A DNA stretch of 64,000 nt from PALG01 sp964495885 (GCA_964495885.1 CAZBWO010000018.1:1-64000), one strand, 5' to 3'. Numbered from the stretch's first letter, positions 24,812-33,789 are shown. Notes: generated by a model from the sequence alone, not told the origin. A program made the numbers and translations.

Positions 24812-25534
24812 TTAAAAGAGGGTTTCTTTGGGGACGGGTTGGAGGATGTGTTCGTGGTTGGTGTTGACGCCTCTTTTGTATAGGTCACGGGTAACGGGGT
24901 GGGCCTTAAACTCCTTGGCGGTAAAGCCATGTTTCATGAGTTCGGTGAGGTTTTTTTCATCCATGCGGTCATTGAACCACTCGTCTATTAAATCTTCTGC
25001 CAAGACCAAGGGTTGTCTTTTTTTCACGTTGTGTATTTCTGCGAAGAAATCGTTGGCTGGCATGGTAATGATAGAGGCCGTATAGAGTTCATCATCCAGT
25101 TCTGTATATAGCCCTGCGAACATAAAGAGGTCGCGCCCGTCCTCAAATTCCTTAGAGGGGATATAGCAAAAATGCGGGATGGATACCCCTTGATTCTTTT
25201 GGGGTTCAAAGAAGCCATCTGCTAGAATGACACAACGTTGGGATTGTGCACTTTTTTTGTAGGTGCCCGATGAAAAGATGGTTTCGCTTTTGGCATTAAG
25301 GGTGTTGTATTTTTTATGGAATGCCGGAATATCATTCATGCCCCATTCTGGTACCAAGCCCCAAGAAGCAGGGTAAACGAGGTCTGGTTCTTCCATGGGG
25401 ATGATGTAGATATTGGGATGTGTAAAGCCCGTGATGTGGTAATAGGGTTGGTATTCCATGGGAATGGCAAAGTCTATGAGGAGGTGTTCCTTAATGGCCT
25501 TTTCTTTTTTGCTGAGGGTTTTTTCGAAGCACAT
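24812..25534 (-). CDS. yedK: SRAP domain protein (abasic-site DNA-protein crosslink)
   Basis: A 240-residue SOS-response-associated peptidase-fold protein, homologous to E. coli YedK and human HMCES. These proteins form a thiazolidine crosslink with abasic sites in single-stranded DNA through Cys2 once the initiator Met is removed; Met-Cys is present here. The other expected residues are in place: L-N-A-K-S-E-T (about 78-84), the G-F-F-E-P-Q motif with its Glu (about 107-112), and the His in E-I-H-N-V-K-K-R-Q-P (about 166-175). It is cytoplasmic. The upstream 86-residue gene is in the same direction, 16 bases away. Confidence 0.93.
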   Translation of the reverse strand: MCFEKTLSKKEKAIKEHLLIDFAIPMEYQPYYHITGFTHPNIYIIPMEEPDLVYPASWGLVPEWGMNDIPAFHKKYNTLNAKSETIFSSGTYKKSAQSQRCVILADGFFEPQKNQGVSIPHFCYIPSKEFEDGRDLFMFAGLYTELDDELYTASIITMPANDFFAEIHNVKKRQPLVLAEDLIDEWFNDRMDEKNLTELMKHGFTAKEFKAHPVTRDLYKRGVNTNHEHILQPVPKETLF

Positions 25535-25550
25535 GGTTTAAAGGTAGTAA

Positions 25551-25811
25551 TTAATGTGATATGTACAACCGCCATCCTATGTGTGGCAGTTCCTGTGTGC
25601 TAAGTTCCATTATTCTTGTGCGCCCTTTGATGTAGCGGTAGCAGAGGTCCATACGTCCTTTGGTAATGACCACGGAAAAGTTGTTGAGGTTGGTCGCGGG
25701 GGGCAGTCCTTTTTGTGCACAGGCCTCCTGAATACGGTAGGGGTGTATGGCCCTAAGAAGGGTTTGTACCTGTGCGGGATCTTCGTTGATAAAGAATATT
25801 CTAGTGGACAT
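25551..25811 (-). CDS. Small conserved-looking protein upstream of the SRAP gene
   Basis: An 86-residue protein that I do not recognise. It is basic, has no signal peptide or membrane segment, begins M-S-T-R-I-F-F-I and ends in an aromatic stretch I-G-W-R-L-Y-I-S-H. It is considered real because its frame is open without rare-looking composition, it ends 16 bases before the SRAP gene on the same strand, and upstream sequence is A+T-rich and promoter-like. The overlapping frames in this interval have less natural composition. Confidence 0.55.
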   Translation of the reverse strand: MSTRIFFINEDPAQVQTLLRAIHPYRIQEACAQKGLPPATNLNNFSVVITKGRMDLCYRYIKGRTRIMELSTQELPHIGWRLYISH

Positions 25812-25962
25812 GTTCCAAAGTTATGGGATATTTCCAATTTGGGTATTTTTAAAGAGAGTTTTATTTATAGAAAAAATTCTCTAAATTTGAGATGAAAACA
25901 TAGTTAACTCCCCATAAGTACTCCCCATTTAATCGAAAGCTTTTCAGTAAGCTTTTTTATTT

Positions 25963-28900
25963 ATGAGTCTATTCCAAAAATCAGTAATCAATAGTTACTT
26001 AGCTCAACAGGATAAAGAGCAAGTACAAAAGCAATACAAAAAATACCAAACCTATTTCCTTAACCATACCATTCAGGAAAATATTCGTGGTTCCAAGGAG
26101 GAACAGTTTCAAGCAACGTTTCTTATTGAATTGTTTGTAAAGGTGTTGGGATATACCATAAACCCCAACCCTAATTTCAACTTAACTACCGAATACAAAA
26201 ACCAGCAAGGGGCTGGTAAAGCAGATGGAGCCATTCTAAAGGATGGTTTCGCCATTGGGGTAATTGAGTTAAAGGGAACAAACACCAAAGACTTAGAAAG
26301 CATACGAAAACAGGCCTTTGATTACAAAGCCAACCAAAAAAACTGTGTATATGTTATTACTTCCAACTTTGAAAAACTACGTTTCTACATCAATGATGCT
26401 ACCGAGTTTTTAGAGTTTAACTTGTTTCAACTCACGTTGCAGGACTTTGAGTTGCTTTACTTATGTCTAAACAAAGAAAATATCCTTAACAACGTTCCAT
26501 TGAGTGTAAAGGAAGCTTCTTTGGTAGAGGAAGAAAAGATCACCAAGCAGTTTTACAAGGATTATTCATTGTTTAAGAGGGAACTCTTTAGGGACTTAGT
26601 AAAACGAAACGCCAAACAACTTAAAAACAACAACGTTGCAACGTCATTGCCCAATACGAAGTTGGATGAGCTTAATGACCAAAAGGCGATAGAGAAAAAC
26701 GTAAAACTCTCTTTGTTTAAGAAGTCCCAGAAGTTGATAGACCGTTTCCTGTTTATCTTCTTTGCGGAAGATAGGGATTTGCTACCACCCAACTCTACCT
26801 TACAAATTTTAGAGAAGTGGAAAGCCGATATGGATTTTGGTGATGAAAGACCCCTATACAATCTTTTCAAGCAATATTTCCATTTTTTGGATGAAGGCAG
26901 AAAAGGCACTTCCTCTAGAGCAGAGATTTATGCCTATAATGGCGGTTTGTTTAAACCCGATAGTATTTTAGATCAACTGGAAATTGATGATGATTTGCTT
27001 TATAATCATACCAAGAAACTTGCTAAATATGACTTTAGCAGTCAAGTTGACGTACATATTTTAGGGCATATCTTCGAAAATTCCCTTAATGAAATAGAAA
27101 GCGTAAATGCTGAAATTGAAGGGGCTGAGTTTGACAAACAGAAAAGTAAGCGTAAAAAAGACGGGGTGTTTTATACCCCCAAATACATTACTAAATACAT
27201 TGTTGAAAATACAGTTGGAAAGCTTTGCCAAGAGAAGAAAGAAGCGCTTGGCTTTAAAGAGGAAGCCTATTTTGAAGTAAAAAAAGGAACCCACCAAAGT
27301 ACTAAAAAGGAGTTGTTGGAGGTTTTGGATGCTTATAGGGATTGGTTATTGCAAATTACCATTTGTGACCCTGCCTGTGGATCTGGTGCATTTTTAAATC
27401 AGGCACTGGATTTTCTAATTAAAGAGCATCATTATATAGACGAATTGAAATCTAAGGTTCTGGGGGGTGGATTGATTCTAAGTGATATAGAAAACACCAT
27501 TCTTGAAAATAATATCTACGGAGTTGATTTAAACGAGGAAAGTGTAGAAATCGCCAAATTGTCTTTGTGGCTAAGAACTGCCCAACCCAGAAGAAAACTA
27601 AGTGATTTAAGTAGCAACATTAAATGCGGCAACTCGCTCATTGATAGTAAAAAGGTAGCAGGAGATAAAGCTTTTCATTGGGAACAGGAATTTCCAAGAA
27701 TATTTGAAGATGGAGGTTTTGATGTGGTGATTGGAAATCCTCCTTATGTTGCAAGGTCGCTTGACGATAGTACAAAAAAATATATTAACAAAAATTTTCA
27801 AACTGCCCAATATCAAATAGACTTATATGTATCATTTATGGAAAAGGGGACTGAAATTTTGAATAATAATGGTGCAATAAGCTATATAGTTCCAAATTCT
27901 TGGTTGAAAAATCTTAAAATGTCTGATTGTAGAAAGTATGTACTAAATAATCTTCATTTAACAGTTATAATTCCAAATTTAGATAATGTATTTCCTGATG
28001 CTTCAGTGGATACTTTGGTGTTTGTTGCTCAAAAGAACCCTACTGTAAACGGTAAGATAGATATTGTTGAGATTGCTGAAAAACAAACATTTTTAAAACA
28101 CGAAATAAAGCAAAATAGGTTCTTAAATAATGAGGGATACATATTTGATGTTGAAATAAGCGAATCGATACTACCAATTATTCAAAAAGTTAGAAGCGAA
28201 GTTATTTCCGTTGGAGAAATAATGGATGTAACAAGGGGTGTCAATCCTTATGATAAGTATACAGGTCAAAGTGCTGAAGTAATTAAAAATAGAGCTTATC
28301 ACGCAAATTTTAAGAAAGACGAGTCATTTGTTCCGGAATTAAAAGGAAAGCACGTAAGTACTTATAATTACAATTGGGATGAAGAACATTATATAAGTTA
28401 TGGAGAGTGGTTAGCTGCACCACGTCAAGAGAAATATTTCAAAGGCCCAAGGATTGTTTTTAGAGAAATATTAGGAAAGACACTCGTTAGTACTTTGATT
28501 AGAGAGCAATTTATTATCGACCGTAGTTTATATATCGCTCGAATAGATGATGAGATCCAGTCAAAATTCATTATTGAATACATAATGAGCATATTAAATT
28601 CAAAATTAATGTCATTTTATTTTCGTTATTCCAATAATGAGTTCGATACTTTGTTTCCAAAAATAAGAGTTGCAGAATTTAAAAAGCTTCCTATTAAAAT
28701 AGCCAGATTAGAAGTTCAACATAAGGCAAAAATTTTGGTGGATGATTTATTATCAGCAAAATCGAATCTAATTGCTACTATTGAAAAATTCAAAACTTTT
28801 TTTAATCATAGCTTTTCATTAAGCAAAATTTCCCGCAAACTCGAAAACTGGCACGAGTTAGACTTTGCAGAGTTTATTAAAGAACTCAATAAAGCCATTA

Positions 28901-29145
28901 AAGCCACCAATAGAGTATTTGCCAAACAGGCTGCATCGGGTGAAATGATTGATTATTTAATGATACCTACGCTTTCTAAAAAAGATGAGTTTGAATGGAT
29001 GGAACTTTTTGAGGAAAACAAGAAGAAAGCCCAGGAGTTGCAACAACAAATAGACCAAATCGAAAAGGAAATTGATGCCATGGTGTATGAACTATATGGG
29101 CTCACGGAAGAAGAAATACAAATTGTAGAAGAGGCCACAAACTAG
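25963..29145 (+). CDS. Type IIG restriction-modification enzyme (Eco57I-like)
   Basis: A 1060-residue fusion of nuclease, DNA adenine methyltransferase and specificity domains. N-terminal nuclease: D88, then E102-L-K104 (PD-(D/E)xK type, in K-A-D-G-A and G-V-I-E-L-K-G). Methyltransferase: V-F-Y-T-P-K-Y-I-T (about 402), S-adenosylmethionine motif I D-P-A-C-G-S-G-A-F (about 470), catalytic N-P-P-Y at about 592-595 (gamma-class N6-adenine type). The C-terminal ~350 residues resemble the TaqI-like target-recognition region and end in a coiled coil. The DNA encoding roughly residues 600-950 is visibly more A+T-rich than the rest, as expected for a swapped recognition domain. Recognition sequence unknown. 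A PLD-like gene follows 14 bases downstream. Confidence 0.92.
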   Translation: MSLFQKSVINSYLAQQDKEQVQKQYKKYQTYFLNHTIQENIRGSKEEQFQATFLIELFVKVLGYTINPNPNFNLTTEYKNQQGAGKADGAILKDGFAIGVIELKGTNTKDLESIRKQAFDYKANQKNCVYVITSNFEKLRFYINDATEFLEFNLFQLTLQDFELLYLCLNKENILNNVPLSVKEASLVEEEKITKQFYKDYSLFKRELFRDLVKRNAKQLKNNNVATSLPNTKLDELNDQKAIEKNVKLSLFKKSQKLIDRFLFIFFAEDRDLLPPNSTLQILEKWKADMDFGDERPLYNLFKQYFHFLDEGRKGTSSRAEIYAYNGGLFKPDSILDQLEIDDDLLYNHTKKLAKYDFSSQVDVHILGHIFENSLNEIESVNAEIEGAEFDKQKSKRKKDGVFYTPKYITKYIVENTVGKLCQEKKEALGFKEEAYFEVKKGTHQSTKKELLEVLDAYRDWLLQITICDPACGSGAFLNQALDFLIKEHHYIDELKSKVLGGGLILSDIENTILENNIYGVDLNEESVEIAKLSLWLRTAQPRRKLSDLSSNIKCGNSLIDSKKVAGDKAFHWEQEFPRIFEDGGFDVVIGNPPYVARSLDDSTKKYINKNFQTAQYQIDLYVSFMEKGTEILNNNGAISYIVPNSWLKNLKMSDCRKYVLNNLHLTVIIPNLDNVFPDASVDTLVFVAQKNPTVNGKIDIVEIAEKQTFLKHEIKQNRFLNNEGYIFDVEISESILPIIQKVRSEVISVGEIMDVTRGVNPYDKYTGQSAEVIKNRAYHANFKKDESFVPELKGKHVSTYNYNWDEEHYISYGEWLAAPRQEKYFKGPRIVFREILGKTLVSTLIREQFIIDRSLYIARIDDEIQSKFIIEYIMSILNSKLMSFYFRYSNNEFDTLFPKIRVAEFKKLPIKIARLEVQHKAKILVDDLLSAKSNLIATIEKFKTFFNHSFSLSKISRKLENWHELDFAEFIKELNKAIKATNRVFAKQAASGEMIDYLMIPTLSKKDEFEWMELFEENKKKAQELQQQIDQIEKEIDAMVYELYGLTEEEIQIVEEATN

Positions 29146-29159
29146 TCTATTATACTAGC

Positions 29160-30041
29160 ATGTTTTTAAACAAAGATTTATTTATTGAGCAATTGTTTGC
29201 GCTTATTGCAGAAGCCAAAAAGGAGTTGGTGTTGGTGGTGCCCTATGTGAAAACCTCTAAAGAAGTATTTAAGGCCTTGCAAGAAGCCAGTAAAAGGGGC
29301 GTGGAGGTATTGATGGTGTGTAGGGAAGACTGTGTAAAGGGGAAGGAATTAGATAAACTACAACGTTTAGAACACCTTACCATATTGGCACATCCCAATC
29401 TTCATTCTAAGATCTATCTTAACGAACAGCATATAATTGTAGGTTCTATGAATCTCTATGAGTACAGTGAGCTCTTTAACAGGGAAGCAGGGATTATGAT
29501 ACAAAGAAATGGGTGGGCTTCTGAGGAGGTGGAAGATTGTTTGGAAGAAGTTCAGCAAATTATTTCTGGGGCCAGTGTTGTTTTCCATTCACCCCATGTA
29601 GCAGAAGAAGGAGTGGACTTTACAGTATTAAAGTCGAAAAAAGAACGCTTGGAAGACCATGCCAAAATACTTTCCAAGTTTTTTACTACCAAGAAATTTC
29701 AGGTATTGCAAACAGAGGAGGGGCTTTGTCCTACCTGTCTTCATTTTTATGACCAGATAGATGTTGTTGTTTCCAACCGTTTGGTTTTGCAATTACAATA
29801 TCCTAAGCCCATTGCCAAAAAGGTAATAGAACATTTTAAGCAGTTACCGGAAGACTATCTTGCCAACTTTAGGACCTATGTAGATGCCTACAAACCCCAA
29901 ATTACCATTTATGCAGAAGAAGGTAGCTATATTGGCGGGCATATTTATACAGACCGAAGTTATGCCAAAACCTTGGAAACTGCTGCACTATCACTATGTA
30001 AGGAAATTGACCACATCTATAAACAAGTACGGGTTTTATAG
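29160..30041 (+). CDS. Single-HKD phospholipase D-like protein linked to a type IIG enzyme
   Basis: A 293-residue protein with one PLD-type motif near residues 81-97: H-S-K-I-Y-L-N-E, then V-G-S-M-N-L. The usual Asp of HxKx4D is Glu here and the spacing to G-S-x-N is one shorter, but the His, Lys and Asn are kept. The preceding V-L-V-V-P-Y-V-K and later strands fit the PLD fold; the C-terminal half (with C-P-T-C) is unassigned. Stand-alone single-HKD proteins of this kind are often nucleases acting as dimers. Its 14-base distance from the restriction-modification gene suggests joint expression and a role in cutting or handling DNA. Confidence 0.75.
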   Translation: MFLNKDLFIEQLFALIAEAKKELVLVVPYVKTSKEVFKALQEASKRGVEVLMVCREDCVKGKELDKLQRLEHLTILAHPNLHSKIYLNEQHIIVGSMNLYEYSELFNREAGIMIQRNGWASEEVEDCLEEVQQIISGASVVFHSPHVAEEGVDFTVLKSKKERLEDHAKILSKFFTTKKFQVLQTEEGLCPTCLHFYDQIDVVVSNRLVLQLQYPKPIAKKVIEHFKQLPEDYLANFRTYVDAYKPQITIYAEEGSYIGGHIYTDRSYAKTLETAALSLCKEIDHIYKQVRVL

Positions 30042-30104
30042 ATTGTCCACCTACAATTCGCTACTTGCCAATTAGTTACTAGCCCATAAAAATGTTAAAA
30101 ATTA

Positions 30105-30156
30105 TATGCATGTATAATAATATTTTATATATTGCGTTTATTGTTATACATGCATA
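30105..30156. promoter_or_regulatory. Long perfect inverted repeat (13 bp, A+T-rich)
   Basis: tatgcatgtataa (30105-30117) and ttatacatgcata (30144-30156) are exact reverse complements separated by 26 A+T-rich bases. It lies between the PLD-like gene and the small HTH-like gene. It lacks a following T run, so an operator, recombination site or simple cruciform fits better than a terminator. Confidence 0.5.
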
Positions 30157-30312
30157 GCAAAAAATATATGTGAACATGGCAGCTAACTATCTACCTATTT
30201 CCCCACACATGATAGTAGCCCTTATGAGTAGGGCCGTTGCCGTATGCCCCAAGATGGTTTCACCGTTCCCGCTAGGCTTTTGGGTCTTGTAGGACTTTTA
30301 AAACATTTTGAT

Positions 30313-30534
30313 ATGAGTCAACAACGCGTCTGTATTTACCCAAGTGACATTGCCATCCTTACCGGAAAGGCAGAACGTTATTGCCGGGAGCTGTATCAGG
30401 AAATCCGTAGGCAATTGCAGAAATCTGAATTTCAACTGGTAAGTTATTGTGAGTTTGCTGATTTTATTGGTATCCCTAAAGAGGTGGTGCTAAAGACCAT
30501 CAATAACAAGCCGTTGCAGCATGAGGAGGAGTAG
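30313..30534 (+). CDS. Small excisionase/HTH-like protein
   Basis: A 73-residue protein from the ATG at 30313; an in-frame ATG at 30244 would add 23 residues of poorer quality. The body reads as two helical parts: I-Y-P-S-D-I-A-I-L-T-G-K-A-E-R-Y-C-R-E-L-Y-Q-E-I-R-R, and F-V-S-Y-style strand then E-F-A-D-F-I-G-I-P-K-E-V-V-L-K-T-I. This pattern (DIA-LTGK-ERY-R, then EFADYTG) recurs in small Flavobacteria proteins usually left unnamed, and looks like a DNA-binding or excisionase-type fold. Function is inferred only. It lies downstream of a long inverted repeat and is not close to another gene. Confidence 0.6.
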   Translation: MSQQRVCIYPSDIAILTGKAERYCRELYQEIRRQLQKSEFQLVSYCEFADFIGIPKEVVLKTINNKPLQHEEE

Positions 30535-30698
30535 GGGCTGGTAAAGTGATTGAAGTGAGGCAGGCTTTGGCGCGGCAGCATACTTAATGGCTTAAAGTTG
30601 CACATTACGGGTGATTATTTATAAATCATAACCTACATTTCATCAATTGTAAGTAATAATTGTCTATCTTCATGGGGTAACTTTTTTAATCTTCTATT

Positions 30699-32186
30699 AT
30701 GAAATTAATTTTTTCCCAGGGGAGCGGGAAAAAGATTTTTCTTCTCCTTATTCTTTTTTGTTTAGCAAGTAGTATTACTACAAAAGCCCAAAATTCTATT
30801 CTTGAATGTGCAACTATTGATCCGTCTGGCCCAGACCCATCAGGTGTTTACAGTTATTCAACAAGTTATGATCCTGAAGTTGATTGTGAGCCCTATGTGC
30901 TAAATGTATATTTTTGGGGTATCAATAAAATAGATGGTACCAACGACTATCCTAATCGAGCAAACGATGTTCTTCAAGGGGTTGCCAATCTGAATATAAC
31001 TTATAACGACTACAACGTATTTTTTAAGTTTCAAGGCTATGAAGAAATCAACACTCCATTAGTATCAGGAGATTTAAATGGCTACTATATACTAGAAAGC
31101 CTAGGGCAATATGGAGACATGATTAATTGGGCTCAAAGTAATAATTACTTTAAAGAAGATGCTTTGAATGTTTATGCTTATGCTTATGCTGGCTTTGGGA
31201 ATTTAGGACCTACCTTTGAACAACACTGTGGTGTAGCTTCATTAAATCTTGTTAAAGCCACCTTACTTCATGAAATTGGTCACAACTTAAATTTAAGACA
31301 TACGCGTTCTGGAAATGAAAATGTAACAAGGGATCCTTTGGATGTAAACTGTTACAATGCTGAACTTGCTGGTGACCGTATTGCAGATACTGATGCTGAT
31401 CCAGGATATTACGATGTCAATTGTGGAGATTCAACCGACCCCCAGTGTTATCCCTTTATTGATTCAAATTGCCTTTATATAACAGGAACCCAATTCGATA
31501 ATTGTGAGGACCCTGTTGCTTATAATCCAAGTCCTCAAAATGTAAAGAATATAATGACCAATGCCTATATATGTGTGCAGAATGAATGGTATATGACACC
31601 AGGCCAAGGAATACGTGTAAGAGAAACACTTGACGATGGGGTTTTTGACGATGCACTTAATGAAAATGGGATAGAATCGTTGTATCAACCATATTCAGGG
31701 GAATATTATTTTGCAGGGTCATATGATCCGGCGATACATACACCTTTGTTCCAACCTGGTTTTGATTACCGTTTTGTGGAATGTGATTGTGAAGCAAATT
31801 GTCCGGAACCCAGTCCATATGATGATATTTCCTTCCAATACACCAACAATAGCCTTTTAACTATTTCAAAATATGAAACAGACTTTAGTTTAATAACACA
31901 TCCTAATGGTACCGCAATCCAAATTGATTTAGGAATTATTTGTGATAGTTATGGACAACGAATACGTCACTGTTATGAAAATTATAATCTTTCGCCAAAT
32001 AGTGGAAGTATTACAGAATTTCATGACGGGGTATTTAACACAAATGTAACGGTTACACCACAAGACTCAACACAGATTAATAATCCTAACCTTGTGAACG
32101 ATTTGAACCCTGGACTCTATAAAATTGAAAAGGAGAGGAATAATTCTCCCACCGAGCAACTCATTATAGTCAAGGAAAATGAGTAA
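30699..32186 (+). CDS. Secreted M43-like zinc metalloprotease
   Basis: A 495-residue exported protease. Signal peptide residues 1-31 (K-I-F-L-L-L-I-L-F-C-L-A, ending K-A-Q). The zinc site is H191-E-I-G-H-N-L-N-L-R-H201, an extended HExxHxxxxxH as in metzincins of the pappalysin (M43) type, and the Met-turn candidate is N-I-M-T-N-A-Y near residue 285. Cysteines are abundant and probably form disulfides. The last ~90 residues (Y-G-Q-R-I-R-H-C-Y, then D-G-V-F-N-T-N-V-T-V, then L-N-P-G-L-Y-K-I) form a separate module whose close paralogue survives as the remnant at 33790. The gene is followed 12 bases later by an FG-GAP protein, so the two form one unit. Confidence 0.85.
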   Translation: MKLIFSQGSGKKIFLLLILFCLASSITTKAQNSILECATIDPSGPDPSGVYSYSTSYDPEVDCEPYVLNVYFWGINKIDGTNDYPNRANDVLQGVANLNITYNDYNVFFKFQGYEEINTPLVSGDLNGYYILESLGQYGDMINWAQSNNYFKEDALNVYAYAYAGFGNLGPTFEQHCGVASLNLVKATLLHEIGHNLNLRHTRSGNENVTRDPLDVNCYNAELAGDRIADTDADPGYYDVNCGDSTDPQCYPFIDSNCLYITGTQFDNCEDPVAYNPSPQNVKNIMTNAYICVQNEWYMTPGQGIRVRETLDDGVFDDALNENGIESLYQPYSGEYYFAGSYDPAIHTPLFQPGFDYRFVECDCEANCPEPSPYDDISFQYTNNSLLTISKYETDFSLITHPNGTAIQIDLGIICDSYGQRIRHCYENYNLSPNSGSITEFHDGVFNTNVTVTPQDSTQINNPNLVNDLNPGLYKIEKERNNSPTEQLIIVKENE

Positions 32187-32198
32187 CTTAAACACCCA

Positions 32199-33587
32199 AT
32201 GAAAACTACGCTGCTTATCCTTCTTATGGTATGTTGTGCCCCTGTTTGGGCGCAGTGGACCCCTCATGTGGTGACCAATATGGCTACTAACTCCCAAAAG
32301 ATCGTGGTAGGGTATATAGACTCTGATGGGGATGTGGACGTGGTTTCCATGAACCAAGGGACAGATCTTGTGGAATGGTACCCCAATACGGCGGGCAATG
32401 GCACCTTTACTACGACGATTACCGTTGGGTTCCTGGAGGAAGGCAGGGACATTGCCCTTGGGGACCTGGATGGTGATGGCGATATAGATGTTGTGGGAGT
32501 TTCAGCAGAGCTAACTATTAGTCCAAACCCCCAAATGGTTTGGTTTGAGAACCTGGATGGGGAGGGCAATTTTGCAGCGCCCAAGGTAATACCCACTCCT
32601 AATACAGAATCGGGGGGGTCAGTAAACGTGGCACTTGCCTATGTGAACAGTGACAGTGATTTGGATATTGTGGTGACCATTGGAACCAACGGAGGGGACG
32701 GGACGGTGACTTGGTATGAAAATTTGGATGGCAACGGTACATTTAATGATGGGACAGTTTTGATACAAAATAGAGCTGATGGATCAAGTTTAGATGTGAA
32801 GGATATCAATGGTGATGGGGATGTAGAAATAGTTTCGGGTAATGCATCAGGTGGTGCGGTAGATTTATTTATTAACCAGAATGGGGAGGGTGGTTTTGCC
32901 GCTCCAATTACATTTGGAACCTCCAATTTAGGGGTCTTTTATCTACACGCCGTAGACATGGACGGGGACAACGATGTGGATGTACTGGGTTCCTGTTCTG
33001 CAAATGACCTCATTGCTTGGTGGGAGAACCTTAATGGGCAATACAATTTTAGCACCGAACGGGTTATCATAGATGACAAAGACAACCCCAATGATGTCTT
33101 CCCTGTAGACCTAGACAATGACAATGACATGGACGTACTGGCGGTTTTTGCACTTACGGGTGAACTGGTGTGGTTTGAGAACCTGGACGGTCAGGGCAGT
33201 TTTGGCGCCCCACAATTTATCTTCAATGACCTTCCCTTTGCCATTACGGTGACTGCAGCAGATTTGGATGGCGACGGTGATATGGACCCTGTAGCCGCTT
33301 CGCAGACTAGCGGGTTTATCTACTGGTTTGAGAATGATTTATTAGGAGTGGAGGAATTGGAAATGGCACAGATACAATTATATCCCAACCCCGTTTCGGA
33401 AATTCTCCATATCCAAAGTAGGGACCCGCTACAACAGGTCACTTTTTATGACGTACTGGGACAATCCTTGATGACGGTGCATAAAGACTTTGAAAACATC
33501 CCTGTATCGAACTTGCCAGCAGGAGTTTACTTTGTGGAGGTGCAAACTTTAAAGGGTGTGCTAGTAAAAAGGGTAGTGAAAGAATAG
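32199..33587 (+). CDS. FG-GAP/VCBS beta-propeller protein with T9SS type A sorting domain (copy 1)
   Basis: A 462-residue secreted protein. Signal peptide residues 1-18 (L-L-I-L-L-M-V-C-C-A-P-V-W-A). Residues ~25-380 are repeated FG-GAP/VCBS blades, each with a calcium-binding D-x-D-x-D-G/D-x-D loop (for example L-D-G-D-G-D-I-D, I-N-G-D-G-D-V-E, M-D-G-D-N-D-V-D, L-D-N-D-N-D-M-D) and W-x-E-N-L-D-G. Residues ~393-462 are a type A T9SS C-terminal signal: Y-P-N-P-V-S-E-I-L-H-I, Y-D-V-L-G-Q, L-P-A-G-V-Y-F-V-E, V-K-R-V-V-K-E. Its sorting-domain DNA is almost identical to that of the second copy. It should be exported and attached at or released from the surface. Confidence 0.93.
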   Translation: MKTTLLILLMVCCAPVWAQWTPHVVTNMATNSQKIVVGYIDSDGDVDVVSMNQGTDLVEWYPNTAGNGTFTTTITVGFLEEGRDIALGDLDGDGDIDVVGVSAELTISPNPQMVWFENLDGEGNFAAPKVIPTPNTESGGSVNVALAYVNSDSDLDIVVTIGTNGGDGTVTWYENLDGNGTFNDGTVLIQNRADGSSLDVKDINGDGDVEIVSGNASGGAVDLFINQNGEGGFAAPITFGTSNLGVFYLHAVDMDGDNDVDVLGSCSANDLIAWWENLNGQYNFSTERVIIDDKDNPNDVFPVDLDNDNDMDVLAVFALTGELVWFENLDGQGSFGAPQFIFNDLPFAITVTAADLDGDGDMDPVAASQTSGFIYWFENDLLGVEELEMAQIQLYPNPVSEILHIQSRDPLQQVTFYDVLGQSLMTVHKDFENIPVSNLPAGVYFVEVQTLKGVLVKRVVKE

Positions 33588-33598
33588 GGTTGCAGGTT
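33381..33598 (+). repeat. 218-bp near-identical repeat, copy A (T9SS sorting domain and stop)
   Basis: Identical to 35297-35514 except one base (a at 33570, c at 35486; offset 1916 throughout). It covers the sorting domain of the first FG-GAP gene, its stop codon and 11 bases beyond. The flanks diverge sharply on both sides. Confidence 0.97.
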
Positions 33599-33660
33599 AG
33601 ATAGCATTGTTTATTCTTATTCTTATTGTTTATTGGGTTGTGGTAGTGTAAACCATTGTG

Positions 33661-33717
33661 GGCATGGCACATGCCTCAACAAAATTAGGCACGCTTTGCA
33701 AAAGCGCGCCAGTTGGG
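33661..33717. repeat. 57-bp hairpin-rich direct repeat, copy 1
   Basis: Matches 33733-33789 with three changes. It contains ggcatg-gca-catgcc, gcct...aggc and cgcttt-gca-aaagcg stem-loops. The last 11 bases (gcgccagttgg) recur again at 35624-35634. It lies in the gap between the first FG-GAP gene and the remnant. Confidence 0.9.
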
Positions 33718-33732
33718 AGTAAATGCGTTATA

Positions 33733-33789
33733 GGCATGACCCATGCCTCAACAAAATTAGGCACGCTTTGCAAAAGTGCGCCAGTTGGG
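33733..33789. repeat. 57-bp hairpin-rich direct repeat, copy 2
   Basis: Second copy, 15 bases after the first. Its ggcatg/catgcc stem keeps pairing although the loop differs (acc for gca), and the cgcttt stem keeps pairing through a G-T pair. Its right end is exactly where homology of the remnant to the metalloprotease begins. Confidence 0.9.

Noticed and set aside
25581..25895. Plus-strand frame of 104 codons opposite the 86-residue gene
   Set aside because: Overlaps a frame with better operon context and contains unlikely composition.
31917..32186. T9SS type A sorting domain on the metalloprotease
   Set aside because: The ending LNPGLYKI...LIIVKENE has the general feel of a sorting tail but lacks the YPNP start and DxxG turn; treated as a separate unassigned module.
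33661..33789. CRISPR-like repeat pair
   Set aside because: Only two copies, 57 bp long with a 15-bp gap, no cas genes and hairpin-rich ends; does not fit a CRISPR array.
33661..33789. Integron attC sites
   Set aside because: No integrase is present in the window and the core R'/R'' boxes are not recognisable; hairpins alone are insufficient.
33776..33789. ATG at 33776 as a true start of the protease remnant
   Set aside because: It lies inside the direct repeat and gives a product without signal or catalytic domain.
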